DNA of 64,000 nt from Anaerotruncus sp. MC2020. GTDB taxonomy: Bacteria > Bacillota > Clostridia > Oscillospirales > Ruminococcaceae. The notes below the pieces were generated by a model, which saw nothing but the letters and a program-made list of their open reading frames with translations, made no database searches and was not told where the DNA came from. Below are positions 61,414 to 64,000 of this stretch, piece after piece (within the stretch, counting starts at the first letter, position 1; each line of letters begins with the position of its first letter). The position numbers and the translations under genes are program-made. The stretch lies in assembly GCA_000701945.1 (NCBI GenBank), contig KL370840.1, forward strand, positions 372,001 to 436,000. Reading direction: 5' to 3'.

Positions 61414-61764
61414 TCAGGGGGAATAGTTTCCGAGGAATTCAAATATTTCTCCAGAAGAACTCTTGATGATGATTCCCTCAGTCAGCTCATGTGAGAAAGA
61501 AATCGAACAGTTCGGATAAGTAAATGCCGCTGTTACAACCATATCCGGTGCCGGAGTTGTTTCCTCTACGGTCACGATCACTGTTCCGTTGTTCAGAACG
61601 TCAAACCCTGTGTTCTTGATTTCGTAGCCGCCTGTGGAACGCTCTCCGCTGCATATGATGTATTGATACTTGTTGTCTACGAAATCAATACAGTATCCAC
61701 GCTTCTTATACTGTGAATTATATGAATCTCCGCTGTAAATTTCATACGCAAGTTCATTCATCAA
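61414..61764 (-). CDS. PrcB C-terminal-like domain protein, probably truncated
   Basis: 116 residues: RGYCIDFVDNKYQYIICSGE, RSTGGYEIKNTGFDVLNNG, TVIVTVEETTPAP, AAFTYPNCSISF. This is the beta-rich domain PF14343 usually found at the C-terminus of secreted or lipid-anchored proteins. No signal peptide and only a weak ribosome site are visible, so the N-terminus may be missing. The 319 bases beyond it up to 62083 hold only the next promoter. Confidence 0.7.
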   Translation of the reverse strand: MMNELAYEIYSGDSYNSQYKKRGYCIDFVDNKYQYIICSGERSTGGYEIKNTGFDVLNNGTVIVTVEETTPAPDMVVTAAFTYPNCSISFSHELTEGIIIKSSSGEIFEFLGNYSP

Positions 61765-61948
61765 AGTGCCCTTGACGGCTCAGCCATTACATTAAATATA
61801 CCCTCACTAAAGCGATATGGGTGCAGAAAGAAAAAAATTTAAAAGGTCTGCGGACTGACTGAATACTCAGTTCGGCAACAGCTTGCTTCCTGCTCCGGAT
61901 TATACTTCCCTTTTCATGATAATGAAGCATTCAAGATACGGGTTTGGA

Positions 61949-61977
61949 TTGACAAAAGTCCATTATTCTGGTATTAT
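61949..61977 (+). promoter_or_regulatory. Promoter of the SpoIIE-type phosphatase gene
   Basis: TTGACA (61949-61954), 17 bases, TATTAT (61972-61977). Confidence 0.75.
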
Positions 61978-62083
61978 TAATATAAGAAAAGACGATTTAT
62001 TTCCAAACGTGTGACACGTTCAAGTACAATGAAAGCCATTTTTACAAAAGGATGAAATATATGAAAAAGGGGCTGAAAAAAGA

Positions 62084-64000
62084 ATGAAAAAATTATTCGG
62101 ATTCAAAATAGGCGGCTTGCAGCAGAAGATATTCAATCTCGTACTGGTATTCCTCGTTGCGATAATAGGCGTATTCGGAGCTGTCTCCGCGTATCAGTCG
62201 CGGGAGCTGACCTCAGTCGTCAACAACGCGAGCCAGAAACAGCAGCAGGCTATCGAGAAGGTATCTGGCGATACCATGCATCAGGTCGTTGACTCCTCGA
62301 TGACCCAAAACAACGCTTTTCAGGCATATATCGCGGACGATATGTTCTCCGACGTCAAGGGCGACGTCCAGACGCTGCAAAGGCTCGCCGAGGAGCTGTT
62401 CGCTCATCAGGATCGCCTTGAGTTCCAGCCCGTGAGCTACCCCAAGCGTGAAAACGACGGCATAGCGTCGGCGCAGATTCAGCACGGTGAAGGCATCGTC
62501 CCCGAGGATTCCGACAAGCTCAGGGTAGTGAGCAATATGCAGGATATCATGCTCTCGATGTTCGTCAACTCGGACAAGCTCAGCTCATGCTTCGTTTCCA
62601 CATCCGACGGCATCACGCTGTACGTTGATGACCGCGCAGGCGAGTATTTCAACGAGGACGGCAGCGCCATAACGACCTTTGAGGCACGCGAGAGACCGTG
62701 GTACAAAGGCGCAGTCGAAACAGGCGACGTTTACTTCACGGGCATCGAGCGTGACAGCTTCACGGATTACATCGGCTTGGTGTGCTCGGCGCCAGTGTAC
62801 TGCAACGGCGAGCTTGTGGCAGTCGTCGGAGCCGACATCTTCCTCGATGATATGGCGGCATACGTCCGTGACGCCTCCGATGACGGCGGATATGTCTGCG
62901 TCTTCAACGGCGACGGTCAGGTGATTTTTGCTCCCGAGGGCAACGGCGTATTCGAGGTGCAGACCTCCGACGAGGCAGAGGATATAAGGCTCTCGGACAA
63001 CAAGGAGCTCGGCAGCTTCGTTGCGGCGGCTCTCAGCGGACAGACCGAACTCACTGTAATAAACGTCAACGGCAAGGACTACTACATGACTGGCTCGCCT
63101 ATCCCGACCGTCGGCTGGACAGTGGTATCCTTCATCGAGAAAAACATAACCGAGCAGCCCGCTCAGCTCATGATATCGAAATTCGACGGCATCAACAAGG
63201 AAGCCGCCACAGCGTTTGAGAACGGCACGAAATATTCCAAACAGACAACTCTCGTTATGATAGCGATAGTGCTCGCACTCGGAACAGGCTGTGCGCTTTT
63301 CATCGCCGGAAAGATAGTCAAGCCAGTAGAGCGCATGACAGAGCGCATGGGAGAGCTCAACGGAAACGACCTCACCTTTGAAATGGAGGACACCTACAAA
63401 ACAGGCGACGAGATAGAGGTGCTTGCCGAGTCGTTCGAGACCCTTTCAAAGCGCACGCGAGAATACATCGACCAGATAACCACGATAACCGCCGAAAAGG
63501 AGCGTATCGGCGCGGAGCTCGAGCTTGCGACGAAGATACAGGCGCATATGCTCCCGAATATATTCCCCGCATTCCCCGAGCGCCCCGAGCTCGACATCTA
63601 CGCGACGATGACTCCCGCAAAGGAGGTCGGAGGCGACTTTTACGACTTCTTCCTCATCGACGACGACCACCTCGGAATGGTAATGGCTGACGTATCGGGC
63701 AAGGGCGTACCTGCGGCGCTGTTCATGATGATGTCGAAGATACTTGTCAGCAACTACGCGATGATTGGCAGAAGCCCAGCAAAGGTGCTCGAGCAGGTCA
63801 ACACTCAGATATGCAAGAACAACGATGAAGATATGTTCGTCACAGTATGGTTCGGCGTTATGGAGATATCCACAGGCAAGATAACAGCAGCAAATGCGGG
63901 ACACGAATACCCTATCGTCAAGAAGGCTGACGGCGAATTCGAGCTGTTCAAGGACAAGCACGGCTTCGTCATCGGAGGAATGGCAGGACTGAAATACAAG
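62084..64000 (+). CDS. Cache-HAMP-SpoIIE serine phosphatase, C-terminus beyond window
   Basis: 639 codons, no stop before the right edge. The first membrane helix (IFNLVLVFLVAIIGVFGAV, about 15-35) leads to an extracytoplasmic double-Cache sensor domain (about 40-375; ARERPWYKGAVETGDVYFTG and VVGADIFLDDM are typical). A second helix (about 388-410) leads to HAMP (KPVERMTERMGEL), a coiled coil, then a PP2C-SpoIIE domain with metal aspartates in GGDFYDFF and MADVSGKGVPAALFM. Such proteins dephosphorylate anti-sigma-factor antagonists in response to small ligands. An overlapping short frame (62061-62084, MKKGLKKE) precedes it. Confidence 0.92.
   Translation, partial: MKKLFGFKIGGLQQKIFNLVLVFLVAIIGVFGAVSAYQSRELTSVVNNASQKQQQAIEKVSGDTMHQVVDSSMTQNNAFQAYIADDMFSDVKGDVQTLQRLAEELFAHQDRLEFQPVSYPKRENDGIASAQIQHGEGIVPEDSDKLRVVSNMQDIMLSMFVNSDKLSSCFVSTSDGITLYVDDRAGEYFNEDGSAITTFEARERPWYKGAVETGDVYFTGIERDSFTDYIGLVCSAPVYCNGELVAVVGADIFLDDMAAYVRDASDDGGYVCVFNGDGQVIFAPEGNGVFEVQTSDEAEDIRLSDNKELGSFVAAALSGQTELTVINVNGKDYYMTGSPIPTVGWTVVSFIEKNITEQPAQLMISKFDGINKEAATAFENGTKYSKQTTLVMIAIVLALGTGCALFIAGKIVKPVERMTERMGELNGNDLTFEMEDTYKTGDEIEVLAESFETLSKRTREYIDQITTITAEKERIGAELELATKIQAHMLPNIFPAFPERPELDIYATMTPAKEVGGDFYDFFLIDDDHLGMVMADVSGKGVPAALFMMMSKILVSNYAMIGRSPAKVLEQVNTQICKNNDEDMFVTVWFGVMEISTGKITAANAGHEYPIVKKADGEFELFKDKHGFVIGGMAGLKYK

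Overview
The window looks like chromosome from a Gram-positive, anaerobic, plant-fibre-degrading member of the Oscillospiraceae, most likely Ruminococcus or a close relative. The evidence is two dockerin-bearing secreted proteins (a GH26 mannanase and a leucine-rich-repeat/transglutaminase protein), a sortase cluster, sigma-A-type promoters, a CIRCE element, an FMN riboswitch with a terminator, and a flavin thioredoxin reductase without recognisable NADPH motifs. No database was searched; names rest on motifs, length and context.

Core left part (1-36,660). aroC runs off the left edge, followed by an Rrf2/IscR-like regulator facing cysK, a flavodoxin-ferredoxin protein, an ECF sigma/anti-sigma pair whose partner gene looks frameshifted, and the GH26-dockerin mannanase. 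Next is a complete pyrimidine operon (pyrR-pyrC-pyrF-carA-carB), then trmB, a three-gene sortase cluster, the LRR-transglutaminase-dockerin gene and pta. An FMN-riboswitch operon (ribD-ribE-lipoprotein-ribBA-ribH-MATE) follows, then a thioredoxin reductase/thioredoxin/OhrR-like operon. A beta-propeller HD-GYP protein lies divergent to a degenerate GGDEF-like protein, followed by an SGNH hydrolase and smpB.

Mobile part (36,800-58,400). A tRNA-Ser(CGA) gene carries a 16,240-bp integrated element bounded by 112-bp direct repeats (37,015 and 53,255) that begin exactly at the anticodon loop. It encodes an integrase, an excisionase, a mobilization module (relaxase, a MobB-like gene overlapping it in another frame, MobC), a RepA-like ATPase, a YeiH/LysR cargo pair and toxin-antitoxin-like genes. 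It also carries a roughly 990-residue single-chain RNA polymerase homologue with the catalytic motif DFDGD and other motifs shared with YonO and eukaryotic RDR/QDE-1 polymerases. That gene is translationally coupled to an unrecognised partner. A 25-bp direct repeat and an inverted repeat lie in the divergent region shared with the RepA-like gene. A 570-bp non-coding tract holds about ten short hairpins. My main hypothesis is that polymerase, partner, ATPase, repeats and hairpin tract form a replication/priming (or dedicated transcription) module of the element. Beyond 53,255 lies the decayed relic of a second element: an integrase fused to a relaxase fragment, mobC, TnpW, a broken TnpX and a MATE tail.

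Right part (58,400-64,000). Ordinary genes return: a seven-helix membrane metallophosphoesterase, a CIRCE-controlled Hsp20, a PrcB-like fragment, and a Cache-HAMP-SpoIIE phosphatase running off the right edge.
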